Positions 5,376-5,718 of a stretch of DNA of 5,718 nucleotides are shown here, one piece after another. The stretch lies in the NCBI GenBank assembly GCA_024225895.1, contig JAAEMC010000214.1, forward strand, positions 1 to 5,718, written 5' to 3'. The notes beneath the pieces are model-generated. The model was not told the DNA's origin. It saw nothing but the letters and a program-made list of their open reading frames with translations, and searched no databases. Within the stretch, counting starts at the first letter, position 1; every line of letters starts with the position of its first letter. A program made the position numbers and the translations under genes. This stretch comes from Desulfobacteraceae bacterium (GTDB taxonomy: Bacteria > Desulfobacterota > Desulfobacteria > Desulfobacterales > Desulfobacteraceae).

Positions 5376-5718
5376 ATGAATGATTCCCAATATATGCATC
5401 AGGCGATATCCCTTGCCCGAAAAGGCAAAGGATTTACTTCTCCCAACCCTTGTGTGGGTGCTGTTGTTGTAAAGAGCGGCAGTGTGGTAGGAAAAGGCTG
5501 GCACAAAGCAGCCGGGCAGGCCCATGCAGAAGTCAATGCCATTGATGATGCCGGTAGTGATGCCCACGATGCCACCATCTATGTAACTTTAGAACCCTGC
5601 AATCATTTTGGGAAAACACCGCCGTGCACCCATAAAATTGTCAATGCCGGAATCAAAAAAGTTGTGATCGGCTGTGTTGATCCCAATCCCTTTGTCAGCG
5701 GCGGCGGCATCCAATATC
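5376..5718 (+). CDS. ribD: Riboflavin biosynthesis protein RibD, 5' part (cut by the window end)
   Basis: RibD is the bifunctional deaminase/reductase that carries out the second and third steps of riboflavin synthesis. The first 114 residues are present, almost all of the N-terminal deaminase domain. The catalytic zinc site is intact: HAEVNAI with His50 and Glu52, and TLEPCNHFGKTPPC with Cys75 and Cys84. SPNPCVGAVVV (22-32) and CVDPNPFVSGGGI (100-112) are standard RibD motifs. The C-terminal reductase domain would lie right of the window. The chosen ATG is four bases after the nrdR stop. No clear ribosome binding site precedes it, so translation is probably coupled to nrdR; ATG 5394 is an in-frame alternative but would remove the start of the first helix. 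A rib operon (ribE, ribBA, ribH) is expected beyond the edge. Confidence 0.94.
   Translation, partial: MNDSQYMHQAISLARKGKGFTSPNPCVGAVVVKSGSVVGKGWHKAAGQAHAEVNAIDDAGSDAHDATIYVTLEPCNHFGKTPPCTHKIVNAGIKKVVIGCVDPNPFVSGGGIQY

Overview
The window looks like a chromosomal housekeeping segment of a Gram-negative, sulfate-reducer-like deltaproteobacterium (Desulfobacteraceae or a close relative). This is inferred from the order rpmF-acpP-rpiB-glyA-dCMP deaminase-nrdR-ribD. As I recall, that order resembles the Geobacter/Desulfobacterota rpmF-plsX-fab-acpP-fabF-rpiB-glyA-deaminase-nrdR-rib cluster, although here the fab genes are absent. The moderate-to-low GC, strong AGGAG-type ribosome binding sites and a GspF-type secretion gene fit this. 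Species cannot be named from the sequence alone.

Layout. Positions 70-663 (+) hold an unrecognised 197-residue protein. It converges on, and overlaps by 11 bp, a gspF gene on the minus strand (653-1888), the inner-membrane platform protein of a type II secretion system, which stands without other gsp genes in view. A 350-bp AT-rich divergent intergenic region (1889-2238) follows. It holds candidate promoters for both sides, including a good match to a sigma-54 (-24/-12) promoter pointing toward rpmF. From 2239 to the right edge there is one compact plus-strand run: rpmF (L32), acpP, rpiB, glyA, a dCMP deaminase, nrdR and the 5' part of ribD, which is cut by the window end. Gaps are 38 bp or less, and glyA and the deaminase overlap by 4 bp (ATGA), so this reads as an operon.

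How the genes fit together. RpiB interconverts pentose phosphates that feed nucleotide and riboflavin synthesis. GlyA makes 5,10-methylene-THF, the deaminase makes dUMP (these two are the substrates of thymidylate synthase), and NrdR represses ribonucleotide reductase according to nucleotide pools. RibD begins riboflavin synthesis, probably followed by more rib genes beyond the window. RpmF and AcpP tie the cluster to growth and lipid synthesis.

Nothing here looks like a mobile element, defence system, CRISPR array or RNA gene. The points worth a second look are modest: the sigma-54-like site, the missing fab genes between rpmF, acpP and rpiB, two adjacent poly-A runs inside the isolated gspF, an altered GTPA motif in GlyA, and a Cys-paired unknown protein.
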